A DNA stretch of 37,738 bases from Paludibacteraceae bacterium. Its GTDB lineage: Bacteria > Bacteroidota > Bacteroidia > Bacteroidales > Paludibacteraceae. The position numbers were made by a program, and so were the translations under genes. Location of the stretch: positions 1-37,738 of the forward strand of contig JAFUUE010000077.1 in assembly GCA_017483945.1 (NCBI GenBank). Reading direction: 5' to 3'. The stretch's first letter is position 1. Every line of letters begins with the position of its first letter. The notes beneath the pieces were generated by a model. It saw only the letters and a program-made list of their open reading frames with translations. It was not told the origin of the DNA and made no database searches. Of the stretch, positions 8,566 through 17,426 are shown piece by piece.

Positions 8566-9402
8566 ATGAAACGACTGCTCTGTTTTCTGTTGATGACCCT
8601 CACGCTCGCACCTGTCTGCCTGACGGCCGCACCCGCTGACACCAAGGCCAAAAAGGAGAAGAAAGACAAGAAAGAGAAGACACCTTATGTCTGGGACTGG
8701 GACGGCACACGCTCCGGAGACAAGGACTTCGACGACTACCTCGTCGCGGTGGATAACCTCTGGAAGAACATGCAGACCTATTCCGCTACCTTCGAGCAAT
8801 ATACCTACTGCCAGGACACCTTGGCTATCAACGGCAAGTACTATGTCATGGCCTACATGCGCGACAAGAATAACAACAAGGTCACCCGCAGTCAGGCTAA
8901 CTGGCAGGTCTATCACTCGGTGCTCGCCGGAACGAGTATCGTGCTGGATGCCACCAGTGCCTCGCTCCTGACCGCTTCCGCCACGCTGGCCCTGCCTAAC
9001 CTCGGGCTGAATGCCCTCTTCTTCGGCAAGTACATGAAGGGAGGGCCACTCGTTATCGCACGGGGAACCAAGGAGATGGCCGCTATCGCCAAGACCAACA
9101 AGGCCAATGCGCGGGCATGGAAAGCCGCACAGGCTGCGGCCGTGGACCCCGCCACGCTCGGAGTGTTCTCCGACGAGGTGGTCGAGAAGATGAATAAGTG
9201 CTGCTACCTAAAGGAGATTGTCGTCACTGACCCCGAGTACACCGTCGTTGTCGAGACCATGACGGCCAAGTCCGAGGAACAGATGCAGGCCGAACTGGCG
9301 GCACTGGGCGACAGTTGGGAGAGCACTATCGTGCTGCCCGAGGACGCCGGTCAATCGCTCAACGACCTCGATAACCTCGACGACTTGGATGATTTGGATT
9401 AA
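8566..9402 (+). CDS. Exported protein with Lys-rich N-terminus and Asp-Leu repeat tail
   Basis: This 278-residue last gene of the operon encodes a signal peptide (1-22), a Lys-rich stretch (26-39), a central domain with a hydrophobic Ala/Leu run (about 118-155) that might insert in a membrane, and an acidic tail ending NDLDNLDDLDDLD. The tail is encoded by 9-nt near-repeats, so it may have grown by repeat expansion. The family is not recognised. The gene starts 33 nt after its neighbour and is followed by tandem arrays and a terminator. Confidence 0.7.
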   Translation: MKRLLCFLLMTLTLAPVCLTAAPADTKAKKEKKDKKEKTPYVWDWDGTRSGDKDFDDYLVAVDNLWKNMQTYSATFEQYTYCQDTLAINGKYYVMAYMRDKNNNKVTRSQANWQVYHSVLAGTSIVLDATSASLLTASATLALPNLGLNALFFGKYMKGGPLVIARGTKEMAAIAKTNKANARAWKAAQAAAVDPATLGVFSDEVVEKMNKCCYLKEIVVTDPEYTVVVETMTAKSEEQMQAELAALGDSWESTIVLPEDAGQSLNDLDNLDDLDDLD

Positions 9403-9408
9403 CCCTCG

Positions 9409-9430
9409 CCCCGTTTCCCCCTCGTTTCCC
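9409..9430. repeat. 11-bp tandem repeat, two units (CC[C/T]CGTTTCCC)
   Basis: Two consecutive 11-bp units begin 7 nt after the stop codon of the last operon gene. They start a series of three unrelated 11-bp arrays filling most of the spacer up to 9567. Confidence 0.7.
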
Positions 9431-9457
9431 CTTTATATTCCCTCCGCTTCCTCTCCG

Positions 9458-9479
9458 CTCAGGTAACGCTCAGGTAACG
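9458..9479. repeat. 11-bp tandem repeat, two exact units (CTCAGGTAACG)
   Basis: CTCAGGTAACG occurs at 9458-9468 and again at 9469-9479 without mismatch. It is the second array in this spacer. Confidence 0.85.
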
Positions 9480-9490
9480 GACAATGTCTA

Positions 9491-9567
9491 GGATTGGTAC
9501 GGGATTGGTACGGGATTGGTACGGGGCAGGTACGGGTCAGGTTCGGGTCAGGTTCGGGTCGCGGTCG
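9491..9567. repeat. 11-bp tandem array, seven units (GGATTGGTACG and variants)
   Basis: Three exact units GGATTGGTACG (9491-9523) are followed by GGGCAGGTACG, two of GGTCAGGTTCG and GGTCGCGGTCG. The period is strictly 11 bp. The sequence drifts along the array, as expected for slippage followed by mutation. Confidence 0.9.
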
Positions 9568-9587
9568 GCATCCTCGGTCTTCGGAAG

Positions 9588-9631
9588 CGCGGCCAATGCC
9601 GCGACCGCGGGCGAGCCGCCCGCGTCCCAGG
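9588..9631 (-). repeat. Palindromic element copy R3 (inverted)
   Basis: On the minus strand it reads CCTGGGAC, stem GCGGGC, loop GGCTC, stem GCCCGC, then a terminal hairpin CGCGGC/GCCGCG (plus 9588-9593 and 9598-9603, four-base loop). This terminal stem is unlike those of R1 and R2 but fully paired. Confidence 0.82.
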
Positions 9632-9678
9632 CGAGTCGGATAACAGAGATGAAACAGAGCTGAGGGGTCTAAGTGTAT

Positions 9679-9708
9679 AAGAAAGAGAGGTTTACGCCTC
9701 TCTTTCTT
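9679..9708. terminator. Bidirectional terminator between convergent units
   Basis: A perfect 12-bp inverted repeat AAGAAAGAGAGG / CCTCTCTTTCTT surrounds a six-base loop. It ends the plus-strand tubulin-like operon and overlaps the stop codon of the minus-strand patatin gene. The arms themselves give T-rich 3' ends on both strands. Confidence 0.8.
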
Positions 9709-10621
9709 CGTATTTGTCTAAGGCATAGGCCATTAGTGTTCTGCCTTTGTCGATTATCTCCGTGGCTCGGTCGAAGTCGAACGTCGTATATTCGTCCTGC
9801 GCCATTTCCACGACGATGTCCGGCTTCATCAGTTCCGTCATCAGTCGGCAGTTGGCTTGTATCTGCAGGTCTATCGTACGATTGAGCAGTTCAAAGGCCG
9901 TCGGTGTAGCGGGGCCGTCGTTTTGTCGGCTGCTATCCAGGCTGTTAGCCACCCACTGCCAGGCATGCTCCATCTTGTCGCCGATGCTGCCTAACTTGTC
10001 CAGCACCGCCGGCGAGTCGGGTAGGGTCCATGTCTCCTGCGACACCTTCTGCATGACGCTGCGACCGGAGATGTTGACGCCGACGAGCAGGTCCCCCTCC
10101 CGCCGCGCTACCCGGTTGAGCGGTAGCGGGTTACACAGCCCGCCGTCCACCAGCAGCGTATCCTGCCATTGCACCGGCTCGAAGCACAGCGGTATAGAGA
10201 TAGACGCGCGGATGGCCTCGAACAGCGAACCGCTGCGGAACAGCACCTCGCGCGAGTGGATAATATCTGTTGCTACCAGCGTCAGCGGTATCGGCAGCGT
10301 CTCTATCGCGCAGTCCGGCACCCACTCTTGAATAGCCTGCATCACGCGGTCACCCTTGACCACATGACTCAGCCCGATGGAGAAATCCGTCAGCGACAGC
10401 ACCTGCTGACGCGTCAGCGAAGAGAACCATGCACGCGCTTCGTGCAGTTTGCCGGCGGCATAGATACCGCCTATCAGACTGCCCATCGAGCAGCCGGACA
10501 ACGATGTGATTCGATAGCCGCGGCGCTCTATCTCCTCGATGGCACCTATATGGGCCAGACCACGGGCACCGCCACTGCCCAACGTGAGCGCTACATTGCG
10601 GGAATGAGAATGTTCTGACAT
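9692..10621 (-). CDS. Patatin-like phospholipase, RssA/NTE type
   Basis: This 309-residue predicted serine lipid hydrolase has the complete patatin machinery: oxyanion-hole GSGGARG (15-21), nucleophile elbow GCSMG (43-47, Ser45) and the catalytic-dyad Asp159 in DGG (159-161). No signal peptide is seen, so it is probably a cytoplasmic acyl hydrolase. It diverges from an acyl-CoA ligase gene across a shared symmetric promoter, which suggests linked roles in fatty-acid release and reactivation (inference). Its 3' end runs into the terminator at 9679-9708. Confidence 0.93.
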   Translation of the reverse strand: MSEHSHSRNVALTLGSGGARGLAHIGAIEEIERRGYRITSLSGCSMGSLIGGIYAAGKLHEARAWFSSLTRQQVLSLTDFSIGLSHVVKGDRVMQAIQEWVPDCAIETLPIPLTLVATDIIHSREVLFRSGSLFEAIRASISIPLCFEPVQWQDTLLVDGGLCNPLPLNRVARREGDLLVGVNISGRSVMQKVSQETWTLPDSPAVLDKLGSIGDKMEHAWQWVANSLDSSRQNDGPATPTAFELLNRTIDLQIQANCRLMTELMKPDIVVEMAQDEYTTFDFDRATEIIDKGRTLMAYALDKYEEREA

Positions 10622-10652
10622 AACTTTTCTTCCTTTATACGTGACTTTGCTG

Positions 10653-10684
10653 CAAAGTTACGAATAATTTTGCATATATGCAAA
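10653..10684 (-). promoter_or_regulatory. Promoter of the patatin-like gene
   Basis: On the minus strand: TTTG (10684-10681), 20 nt, TAACTTTG (10660-10653). It shares the 16-bp palindrome 10669-10684 with the divergent promoter. Confidence 0.8.
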
Positions 10685-10700
10685 AAAAGTAGTACCTTTG
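10669..10700 (+). promoter_or_regulatory. Promoter of the acyl-CoA ligase operon
   Basis: TTTG (10669-10672), 20 nt, TACCTTTG (10693-10700), about 22 nt before the ATG. The -33 box is the left half of the perfect palindrome TTTGCATATATGCAAA, and the right half is the -33 box of the patatin promoter. Confidence 0.85.
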
Positions 10701-10722
10701 CATACGCTACATTACGAACATT

Positions 10723-12357
10723 ATGGAAAGACATTATTTATCTTATCTGAACAACGTGATTGTTCGCAAGTGGGAGGAACCCGCGCTGACGAATTATGGT
10801 AGTGACGAGGAATATACCTTCGGTGAGATGGCGGTGGAGATGTTGCGTCTGCATTCGCTTTTCCGCCTCTTGGGTATTCAGAAGGGGGATAAGATAGCCC
10901 TCGCCGGTCGCAACTCCGCCCGGTGGGCCATTGCTTATCTGGCTATCGCTTCCTACGAGGGCGTGGTAGTCAGTATATTACAGGACTTCCAGCCCGAAGA
11001 TATCGCGCACCTCTGCCGCCATTCGGACGCCAAGATGCTCTTCGTGGGTCCCTATGTGTGGAAGAACCTGCAGAAGGAGGACCTGAGTGCCCTGGATGCC
11101 GTTATCGGATTGAGCGACTGGGGCTTGCTGCGCGGCAGCGAGGTGATTCAAGAGAAGATGTCGCATTGGCACGAGGCATTCCGCAAAGAGTGCCCTATCG
11201 GCCTGCAGCCGGAGGACGTGCATTTCTCGGCCGACCCCGACACCCTCGCGCTCATCAACTATACCTCCGGCTCTACCGGTTCGCCCAAGGGCGTCATGCT
11301 CAACGGACGCTCGCTCAGTAACAACGTGGAGACCGGCATGGATTTCCTGCCAGTCCCGCCTAAAGCGCGCTTGGTCAGCATGTTGCCCCTGGCGCATATG
11401 TTCGGACAGATATGCGAGTTCCTCTATCCGCTCTGTTCCGGATGCCATATTTATTTCCTCACCAAGACCCCGACCCCCAGCATCCTGCTCCGGGCCTTGC
11501 AGGAGGTGCAACCCTACGCCGTGGTCATGGTGCCGCTCGTCATCGAGAAGATATACAAGAAGAACCTCAACCCGCTGTTCTCCATGCGCGCTATCCGCTG
11601 GTTCTGGAAAACGCCCGTCATCGGTGACATCATCAAGGGCGCCGTCAAGAAGCAGCTCAAGAAGTCCTTCGGCGGCAATATCAAGTACTTCCTGCTCGGC
11701 GGCGCGGCCCTCAATCCCACCGTCGAGGACTGCCTGCTGGACATCCATTTCCCGCTCACCATCGGCTATGGCATGACCGAGTGCGGCCCCCTCATCGGCG
11801 GTAACCACCCCAAGAACTTCAAGGCACGCTCCTGCGGACGCCCTGTGCTCAATATGCAGGTGCGTATCGACCAACCCAATGCCGAAGGGGTGGGGGAGAT
11901 ACTGGTCAAGGGCGAGAACGTCATGCTTGGCTATTACAAGAACGAAGAGGCCACGCACCAAGCCTTCACCGAGGACGGATGGATGCGCACGGGAGACCTC
12001 GGCACACTCGACAAGAAGCAGAATATCTACCTTCGCGGCCGCAACAAAACGATGATTCTGGGCGCTAACGGACAGAATATCTACCCCGAAGAGGTAGAGG
12101 ACAAACTCAATAACATGGAGGGCGTCGGCGAGAGTATCGTGGTCGAGCGTGAGGGACGGCTCGTCGCCCTCGTCTTCCCCGAGGAGACCGTCGCACGCCA
12201 ACTCTCCCTGGAGGAGATACAACGCATGATGCGCGAGAACCTGCAGAAGCTCAACACCCTCATCCCCGGCTACTCGCAAGTGTCGGACATCGAGCTCAAG
12301 GAAGAGCCCTTCGAGAAGACCCCCAAGAAATCAATCAAGCGTTTCCTCTATAAGTAA
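10723..12357 (+). CDS. Long-chain fatty-acid--CoA ligase-like AMP-binding enzyme
   Basis: This 544-residue ANL-superfamily adenylate-forming enzyme activates a carboxylic acid, probably a long-chain fatty acid, with ATP and then CoA. Seen: P-loop YTSGSTGSPKG (180-190); adenine/acyl motif GYGMTE (348-353); MRTGD (421-425); hinge region GRNKTMILGANGQNIYPEE (439-457); and a C-terminal PKKSIKRF with the candidate catalytic lysine. The length is typical of the short bacterial FadD-like group. It leads a run with prfA, rsmE and a PAP2 gene. The exact acyl substrate cannot be read from sequence. Confidence 0.9.
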   Translation: MERHYLSYLNNVIVRKWEEPALTNYGSDEEYTFGEMAVEMLRLHSLFRLLGIQKGDKIALAGRNSARWAIAYLAIASYEGVVVSILQDFQPEDIAHLCRHSDAKMLFVGPYVWKNLQKEDLSALDAVIGLSDWGLLRGSEVIQEKMSHWHEAFRKECPIGLQPEDVHFSADPDTLALINYTSGSTGSPKGVMLNGRSLSNNVETGMDFLPVPPKARLVSMLPLAHMFGQICEFLYPLCSGCHIYFLTKTPTPSILLRALQEVQPYAVVMVPLVIEKIYKKNLNPLFSMRAIRWFWKTPVIGDIIKGAVKKQLKKSFGGNIKYFLLGGAALNPTVEDCLLDIHFPLTIGYGMTECGPLIGGNHPKNFKARSCGRPVLNMQVRIDQPNAEGVGEILVKGENVMLGYYKNEEATHQAFTEDGWMRTGDLGTLDKKQNIYLRGRNKTMILGANGQNIYPEEVEDKLNNMEGVGESIVVEREGRLVALVFPEETVARQLSLEEIQRMMRENLQKLNTLIPGYSQVSDIELKEEPFEKTPKKSIKRFLYK

Positions 12358-12369
12358 GCAACGTGTAGC

Positions 12370-13467
12370 ATGGATATACTGGAGAAAATAGACGGCCTCG
12401 ACGCCCGTTTCCACGAGGTAGGACTGCTCATCACCGACCCTGCGGTCATTGCTGACCAGGCTCGTTATGTGCGTCTTAACCGCGAGTATCACGACTTGGA
12501 ACGCGTCCTTAAGGCCACGGCGCAGTATCGCCAACTGAGGCATAACCTGGAGGAGGCGCGGCAGATACTGCATACCGAGCAGGACCCCGAGCTGCGTGAG
12601 ATGGCGCGGGCCGAACTGGACGAACTGGAGCCGCAACTGCCTGCCATGGAGGAGCAGATAAAAATCCTCCTGCTCCCCCAAGACCCTGAGGACGGCAAGA
12701 ACGTCGTCATGGAGATTCGCGCCGGAACGGGAGGGGACGAGGCCTCGCTCTTCGCCGGGGACCTCTTCCGTATGTACACCAAGTACTTCGAGACGCACGG
12801 CTTCCGCCATACGGTGTCCTCCTTCTCCGAGGGCGCCGTCGGGGGATTCAAGGAGATAATCTTCAATGTCACAGGCGAGAATGTCTATGGCACGCTCAAG
12901 TACGAGTCGGGTGTCCATCGTGTGCAACGCGTGCCGGCTACCGAGACGCAGGGACGCATCCATACCTCCGCCGCCACGGTGGCCGTACTGCCCGAGGCGG
13001 ATGAGTTCGAGGTGCATATCAACGAGGGGGAGATACGCTGGGAGACCTTCCGCAGCGGCGGCGCCGGAGGCCAGAATGTCAACAAGGTAGAGTCCGGCGT
13101 GCGGCTCCGCTACAACTGGCGTAACCCCAATACCGGCGAGGTGCAGGAGATACTCATCGAGTGCACCGAGACGCGCGACCAGCCCAAGAACAAAGAGCGC
13201 GCCCTCTCGCGGCTGCGCACGCAGATATACGACCGTGAGCACCAGAAATATATTGACGACATCGCGGCACGGCGCAAGACCATGGTCTCCACCGGCGACC
13301 GCTCGGCCAAGATACGCACCTACAACTACCCGCAAGGGCGCATCACCGACCACCGCATCGGCTACACCGTCTATAACCTCCAGGCTTTCATGGACGGTGA
13401 CATCCAGGGCGTGATAGATGCGCTGCAGGTGGCGGAGAATGCCGAGCGTCTCAAGGCCGGCGAATAG
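12370..13467 (+). CDS. prfA: Peptide chain release factor 1
   Basis: This 365-residue class I release factor recognises UAA and UAG and triggers peptide release on the ribosome. The codon-recognition motif PAT (189-191, within [13 protein letters not shown]) marks it as RF1 rather than RF2. The catalytic GGQ (233-235) lies in [15 protein letters not shown]. The full-length N-terminal helical domain is present. It follows the ligase by 12 nt and precedes rsmE by 24 nt. Confidence 0.97.
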   Translation: MDILEKIDGLDARFHEVGLLITDPAVIADQARYVRLNREYHDLERVLKATAQYRQLRHNLEEARQILHTEQDPELREMARAELDELEPQLPAMEEQIKILLLPQDPEDGKNVVMEIRAGTGGDEASLFAGDLFRMYTKYFETHGFRHTVSSFSEGAVGGFKEIIFNVTGENVYGTLKYESGVHRVQRVPATETQGRIHTSAATVAVLPEADEFEVHINEGEIRWETFRSGGAGGQNVNKVESGVRLRYNWRNPNTGEVQEILIECTETRDQPKNKERALSRLRTQIYDREHQKYIDDIAARRKTMVSTGDRSAKIRTYNYPQGRITDHRIGYTVYNLQAFMDGDIQGVIDALQVAENAERLKAGE

Positions 13468-13491
13468 TGCCCCGCGAAACCACTTACACCG

Positions 13492-14190
13492 ATGTTCCTA
13501 TTCTATACACCCGACATAGACCTCTCGCCGGTGCTCTCTGAGGAGGAGAGTGCCCACTGCGTGCGCGTCCTGCGCATGACCCGCGGAGATGAGATTGTGA
13601 CTACGGACGGACGCGGGATGTTCTACTATGCGCGCATCACTAACCCCCATCCGAAGCATTGCGAATTCGAAATCATGCGCCGCGAACAGCAGCAACCGAC
13701 ACATCCCTTCCACCTGCATATAGCCATCGCACCGACCAAGAACATCGAACGTCTGGAGTGGATGGTCGAGAAATGTACCGAGATAGGTGTGGACGAGATA
13801 ACGCCCCTCCTGTGCCGCTTCTCCGAACGCAAACTCATACGGACGGACCGGTTGGAGAAAATCATGCTCAGCGCCGCCAAACAGAGCCTGCGACCCTACT
13901 TTCCGCACCTCAATCCGCTCACCGACTACAACACTTTCGTCGCCGGTGCCAACGAGCAGACGCGCTTTATCGCACATTGTTACAAGGAGGATAAACGCCT
14001 GCTTCGTAATGAGATACAGCCCCGGCAATCCTGCCTCGTGCTCATAGGACCGGAGGGGGATTTCTCTCCCGAGGAGGTGCAACTGGCTTTGGATAAGGGC
14101 TTCGTTCCCGTATCGTTGGGCAACAGCCGCCTGCGTACCGAGACGGCCGGAGTTGTCGCCTGTCATACCGCTATACTGATGAACGAGTGA
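13492..14190 (+). CDS. rsmE: 16S rRNA (uracil-1498-N3)-methyltransferase
   Basis: This 232-residue SPOUT-class methyltransferase methylates U1498 of 16S rRNA using SAM. The knot motifs are clear: IGPEGDFS (185-192) and LGNSRLRTETA (209-219). The N-terminal PUA-like domain shows SAHCVRVLRM at 20-29. The stop codon overlaps the start of the next gene (TGATG). Confidence 0.95.
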   Translation: MFLFYTPDIDLSPVLSEEESAHCVRVLRMTRGDEIVTTDGRGMFYYARITNPHPKHCEFEIMRREQQQPTHPFHLHIAIAPTKNIERLEWMVEKCTEIGVDEITPLLCRFSERKLIRTDRLEKIMLSAAKQSLRPYFPHLNPLTDYNTFVAGANEQTRFIAHCYKEDKRLLRNEIQPRQSCLVLIGPEGDFSPEEVQLALDKGFVPVSLGNSRLRTETAGVVACHTAILMNE

Positions 14191-14804
14191 TGCCGGACCG
14201 TCTCATACATATGGACCAACAAGCCCTGCTTGCCGTCAATGGCTGGCATGCCCCTTGGGCGGATACGCTGATGTGGTTTGTGTCGGCTTGGTGGACATGG
14301 CTCCCGCTGTATCTGCTCATGCTCGCAGCTGTCGTATGGCGGTATCGGCTCGACATACGACAGCTGTTATGCCTGATTCTCGCCTTTGCCCTTGCCGTCG
14401 GACTGGCGGACTGGGTCTCCTCCGGCCTGATAAAACCGTGGGTCGGCCGCTTGCGTCCCACCCATGAACCGGCATTGGCGGGACTCGTACATACGGTACG
14501 CGGATATACGGGAGGGCTCTACGGCTTTGTCAGCAGCCATGCCGCCGACACGATGGCTGCGGCACTGCTCTTTGCCCTGCTATGGCGCAACAAATACGCC
14601 ACCGGCGGCTTGATGCTGTGGGTGGCGCTTAACTGCTATAGCCGGATGTATCTCGGCGTACATTATCCGGGGGATATACTGGGAGGACTCATGGTTGGCG
14701 CCCTGTCGGCAACGGCTGCCTACGCCGTTCTGCGTCGATGGGGACCGACTCCGCACGCTGCGGAGCCATCAGACGGGCCGACTGGTGGGCACGGTGACTC
14801 TTGA
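14190..14804 (+). CDS. PAP2-family membrane phosphatase
   Basis: This 204-residue integral membrane acid phosphatase probably acts on a lipid phosphate such as undecaprenyl pyrophosphate or phosphatidylglycerol phosphate. The three PAP2 motifs are present: KPWVGRLRP (82-90), SSHA (115-118, with SSH in place of PSGH) and SRMYLGVHYPGD (151-162). Several hydrophobic helices separate them. The ATG at 14190 overlaps the rsmE stop by one base; a GTG three bases earlier and an ATG at 14211 are alternatives. The last 116 nt overlap the opposite-strand Spy-like gene. Confidence 0.9.
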   Translation: MPDRLIHMDQQALLAVNGWHAPWADTLMWFVSAWWTWLPLYLLMLAAVVWRYRLDIRQLLCLILAFALAVGLADWVSSGLIKPWVGRLRPTHEPALAGLVHTVRGYTGGLYGFVSSHAADTMAAALLFALLWRNKYATGGLMLWVALNCYSRMYLGVHYPGDILGGLMVGALSATAAYAVLRRWGPTPHAAEPSDGPTGGHGDS

Positions 14805-15144
14805 CATGTTGGACGAACTGCTCGTACTGCTCCGGCGTTATGATGCCGCGTAACTCGCTATTCATCAGACGGAAGATGCTGTCGTGACACTGTTGCCACA
14901 TGGTGCTGTCCATCGACATACGTACCCGCGCATACTTCAGGTGCATCTTGTACAGCGTGTCGCACGTCCGGCTGTCCGTGATGCCCAGGTCGCGAACCAT
15001 ACGTTCCGTCTGCTTGCCGGCAAACTCCTCCGCCGTGCGCTTAGGACCCGCTGAAGAACTCTGACCTGCCGCAGGCAGACACACAACAAGCAGACAGACC
15101 AACCAACCCGCTGCAGACAGACGATGTGAAGATAATAAAAGCAT
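14689..15144 (-). CDS. Spy/CpxP-like (DUF4890-like) exported protein
   Basis: This 151-residue small exported protein has a signal peptide (about 1-27, LPAAG-Q). The helical region carries TERMVRDLGITDSRTCDTLY and a later GIITPEQYEQFVQH, which fit the LTxxQ-type pattern of Spy-like periplasmic proteins that bind unfolded clients or metals. The ATG at 15144 gives a proper signal peptide; an upstream in-frame ATG at 15231 would add 29 residues and run into the divergent gene. The C-terminal 38 codons overlap the PAP2 gene and are basic, low-complexity and probably unstructured. Confidence 0.75.
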   Translation of the reverse strand: MLLLSSHRLSAAGWLVCLLVVCLPAAGQSSSAGPKRTAEEFAGKQTERMVRDLGITDSRTCDTLYKMHLKYARVRMSMDSTMWQQCHDSIFRLMNSELRGIITPEQYEQFVQHVKSHRAHQSARLMAPQRAESVPIDAERRRQPLPTGRQP

Positions 15145-15188
15145 AAACAAATAAACGATTCTACCTGATAACCGCAAAAATTGTGCCA

Positions 15189-16454
15189 ATGAGGCCTGAA
15201 ACCTACATAGCAAAGCGACTTTATTATGCACAACGGCTCCCTGACGCCGACCGCTCCCGCTCCGGAGCCTCCGCCCCGGCTGTACGGGTGGCGCTGCTCG
15301 GCATCGCTATCGGCATGGCCGTCATGGTCGTCACACTCGCTGTCGTGGTCGGCTTCAAACAGACCATCACCGACAAGGTGGCCGGCTTTGGCGCACATAT
15401 ACAGGTTGTTAACTTCGATAATAACAACACCTACGAGACCAATCCTATTGTCTGCTCCGACTCCATGCTCGACCTCTTGCGTACGCTCCCGCATGTCGTC
15501 GCGACAGGACCATATGCCACCAAACCCGGTATCCTCAAGACCGACAGCACTTTCCAGGGCGCAGTCCTCAAGGGTATGCCGCTCGGCAACGACGAACAGA
15601 TACGCGCTCAGTGGCGTTTCTTCCGCGCTAATCTCGTCGAAGGAACGATGCCCGACTCCGCCAATCATGCACTCATCTCCCGCGAGATGGCCCGGCTCCT
15701 TGCCCTGCATGTCAACGCCGACGTCCTCTGCTACTTCGTCGGCGACCGCATACGTGCGCGACGCCTGCATATAACCGGCATCTACGACACCGGCTTCGGC
15801 GACTTCGACCGGCTCTTCATACTCACCGACCTCCCCTCTGTCCAACAGCTCAATGGATGGACCTCCGCACAGGTGTCCGGTATAGAGATACTTGTTGATG
15901 ACCTCGACCACCTCGAGCGGGCGGCGATGCACGTCTTCTACCATACCGGCAATCGCCTGGACAGCGAGGGCAATGCGCTCTATACACAGACTTTGCGCAG
16001 CACCAATCGCGCTATCTTTAACTGGCTTGACCTGCTTGACACCAATGTCTGGATTATCATCATCCTCATGCTCTGCGTATCCTCCTTTAGCATGATTACC
16101 GGACTGATTATCTTGATATTGGATTCTGTCCAACTCATCGCTACGCTCAAGGCACTGGGGGCGACCAACCGCTTCGTGCGGCGTATCTTTGTCACCGAGG
16201 CGGGCATGCTCGTCTCGCGCGGACTGCTCCGGGGCAACCTCATAGGCCTCGCCCTATGCCTGCTCCAATATACGCTGCACATCATCCCGCTCGACTCCGC
16301 GACCTACTATGTCTCCTATGTGCCTGTCGCCTTCCCGTGGCTCTACTGGCTCCTGCTTAATATCGGCACCGTCCTTCTTGCCCTCCTTGTCCTGCTGGCA
16401 CCCTCGGCGGTTGCCTCTCATGTCTCCCCGGCGCGCGTCATGCGCTTTGACTGA
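15189..16454 (+). CDS. FtsX/LolE-type ABC transporter permease
   Basis: This 422-residue permease belongs to the MacB/LolC/LolE superfamily. It has an N-terminal amphipathic stretch, a first membrane helix at about 35-56, a large periplasmic domain (about 60-275), then three membrane helices near 280-310, 345-365 and 380-408. The conserved cytoplasmic loop KALGATNRFVRRIF is present. In other bacteria such permeases, with a LolD-like ATPase, move lipoproteins to the outer membrane. No ATPase gene is adjacent here. The ATG at 15189 is preferred over a GTG six bases upstream. It diverges from the Spy-like gene over a 44-bp spacer with no clear consensus promoter. Confidence 0.88.
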   Translation: MRPETYIAKRLYYAQRLPDADRSRSGASAPAVRVALLGIAIGMAVMVVTLAVVVGFKQTITDKVAGFGAHIQVVNFDNNNTYETNPIVCSDSMLDLLRTLPHVVATGPYATKPGILKTDSTFQGAVLKGMPLGNDEQIRAQWRFFRANLVEGTMPDSANHALISREMARLLALHVNADVLCYFVGDRIRARRLHITGIYDTGFGDFDRLFILTDLPSVQQLNGWTSAQVSGIEILVDDLDHLERAAMHVFYHTGNRLDSEGNALYTQTLRSTNRAIFNWLDLLDTNVWIIIILMLCVSSFSMITGLIILILDSVQLIATLKALGATNRFVRRIFVTEAGMLVSRGLLRGNLIGLALCLLQYTLHIIPLDSATYYVSYVPVAFPWLYWLLLNIGTVLLALLVLLAPSAVASHVSPARVMRFD

Positions 16455-16462
16455 TACCCCCT

Positions 16463-17404
16463 ATGACTCTCACCACTCCAGTCCTTATCCCCGCCGTCAA
16501 TCCGCCCCTGCGCGTCTCGGACCGCATCCTCACACTCGGCTCTTGTTTCGCTGACAGCATGGCGCAGCGGATGAACACTTGCTATCTGCAGGTCGTCGCC
16601 AACCCCTTTGGCACGCTCTATAATCCTCTGTCAATCGCCGAGGCTATTCGCATGGCGGACCTCGCCCCGGCTGACATCGAGGCGGCGCTCCCTCTGGTGC
16701 AACACGACGGCCTCTGGCACTCGTTCGCGCACCACGGTGCCTTCTCCTCCGCCCGCAGGGAAGACCTCGTCAGCGCCTGCACCGGCGCAATAGAAACGCT
16801 CCGGGAGACGTTGGCTAAGGCGGACCTCGTCATTGTCACTTTCGGCACGGCATGGATATACGAGCGCAACGGACACGTGGTCGCTAACTGCCATAAACTG
16901 CCGGCAGACACCTTCACCCGACGCCGCCTCACGACCGACGAGATTCTGGCCGCATGGACACCCATCCTGCAGCATTATCACGACCGGCGCTGGCTCTTTA
17001 CGGTCAGCCCGATACGCCATGTCCGAGACGGACTGCATGCTAACTCCCTGAGTAAGGCGGTCCTCTTGCTCGCTGTGGAGCAATTGGTGCAGAATAACCC
17101 CAATGTCGCCTATTTCCCGGCTTATGAACTGCTGATGGACGAACTGCGCGACTACCGATTCTATGACGCCGACCTCGTGCATCCCTCCGATACGGCTGTG
17201 CAGTATATCTGGGAACGCTTCACGCAGACATGGTTCGACGAACAGGGGCGGCACCAACTGGACGAGCTGCATCGCCTCTGGCTCGACGAGCATCATCGCA
17301 TCCTCCATCCCGATAGCCATCAGGCCCGCACCTTCGCCGCCCGCCTCGCCGCCCGCCGTTCCGCCCTCTTCGCCCTCTACCCCTGGCTCACCACTGGTGA
17401 ATAA
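16463..17404 (+). CDS. GSCFA-domain protein
   Basis: This 313-residue member of the GSCFA family is named for the motif seen here at residues 26-30 in LTLGSCFADSMAQRM. The family resembles SGNH-type hydrolases, with the serine of GSCF in the block I position (family knowledge and inference). Also seen is VIVTFGTAWIYE. No signal peptide is present. It follows the permease by 8 nt. The substrate is unknown. Confidence 0.9.
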   Translation: MTLTTPVLIPAVNPPLRVSDRILTLGSCFADSMAQRMNTCYLQVVANPFGTLYNPLSIAEAIRMADLAPADIEAALPLVQHDGLWHSFAHHGAFSSARREDLVSACTGAIETLRETLAKADLVIVTFGTAWIYERNGHVVANCHKLPADTFTRRRLTTDEILAAWTPILQHYHDRRWLFTVSPIRHVRDGLHANSLSKAVLLLAVEQLVQNNPNVAYFPAYELLMDELRDYRFYDADLVHPSDTAVQYIWERFTQTWFDEQGRHQLDELHRLWLDEHHRILHPDSHQARTFAARLAARRSALFALYPWLTTGE

Positions 17405-17426
17405 GATAACAAAAAAACGATATATA

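Noticed and set aside
5679..8916. Two long minus-strand open frames (658 and 507 residues)
   Set aside because: They lie antisense to several well-supported exported-protein genes with signal peptides and operon spacing. No recognisable domain or promoter is present.
10978..12279. 433-residue minus-strand frame
   Set aside because: It is a shadow of the acyl-CoA ligase gene, whose catalytic motifs fix the coding strand.
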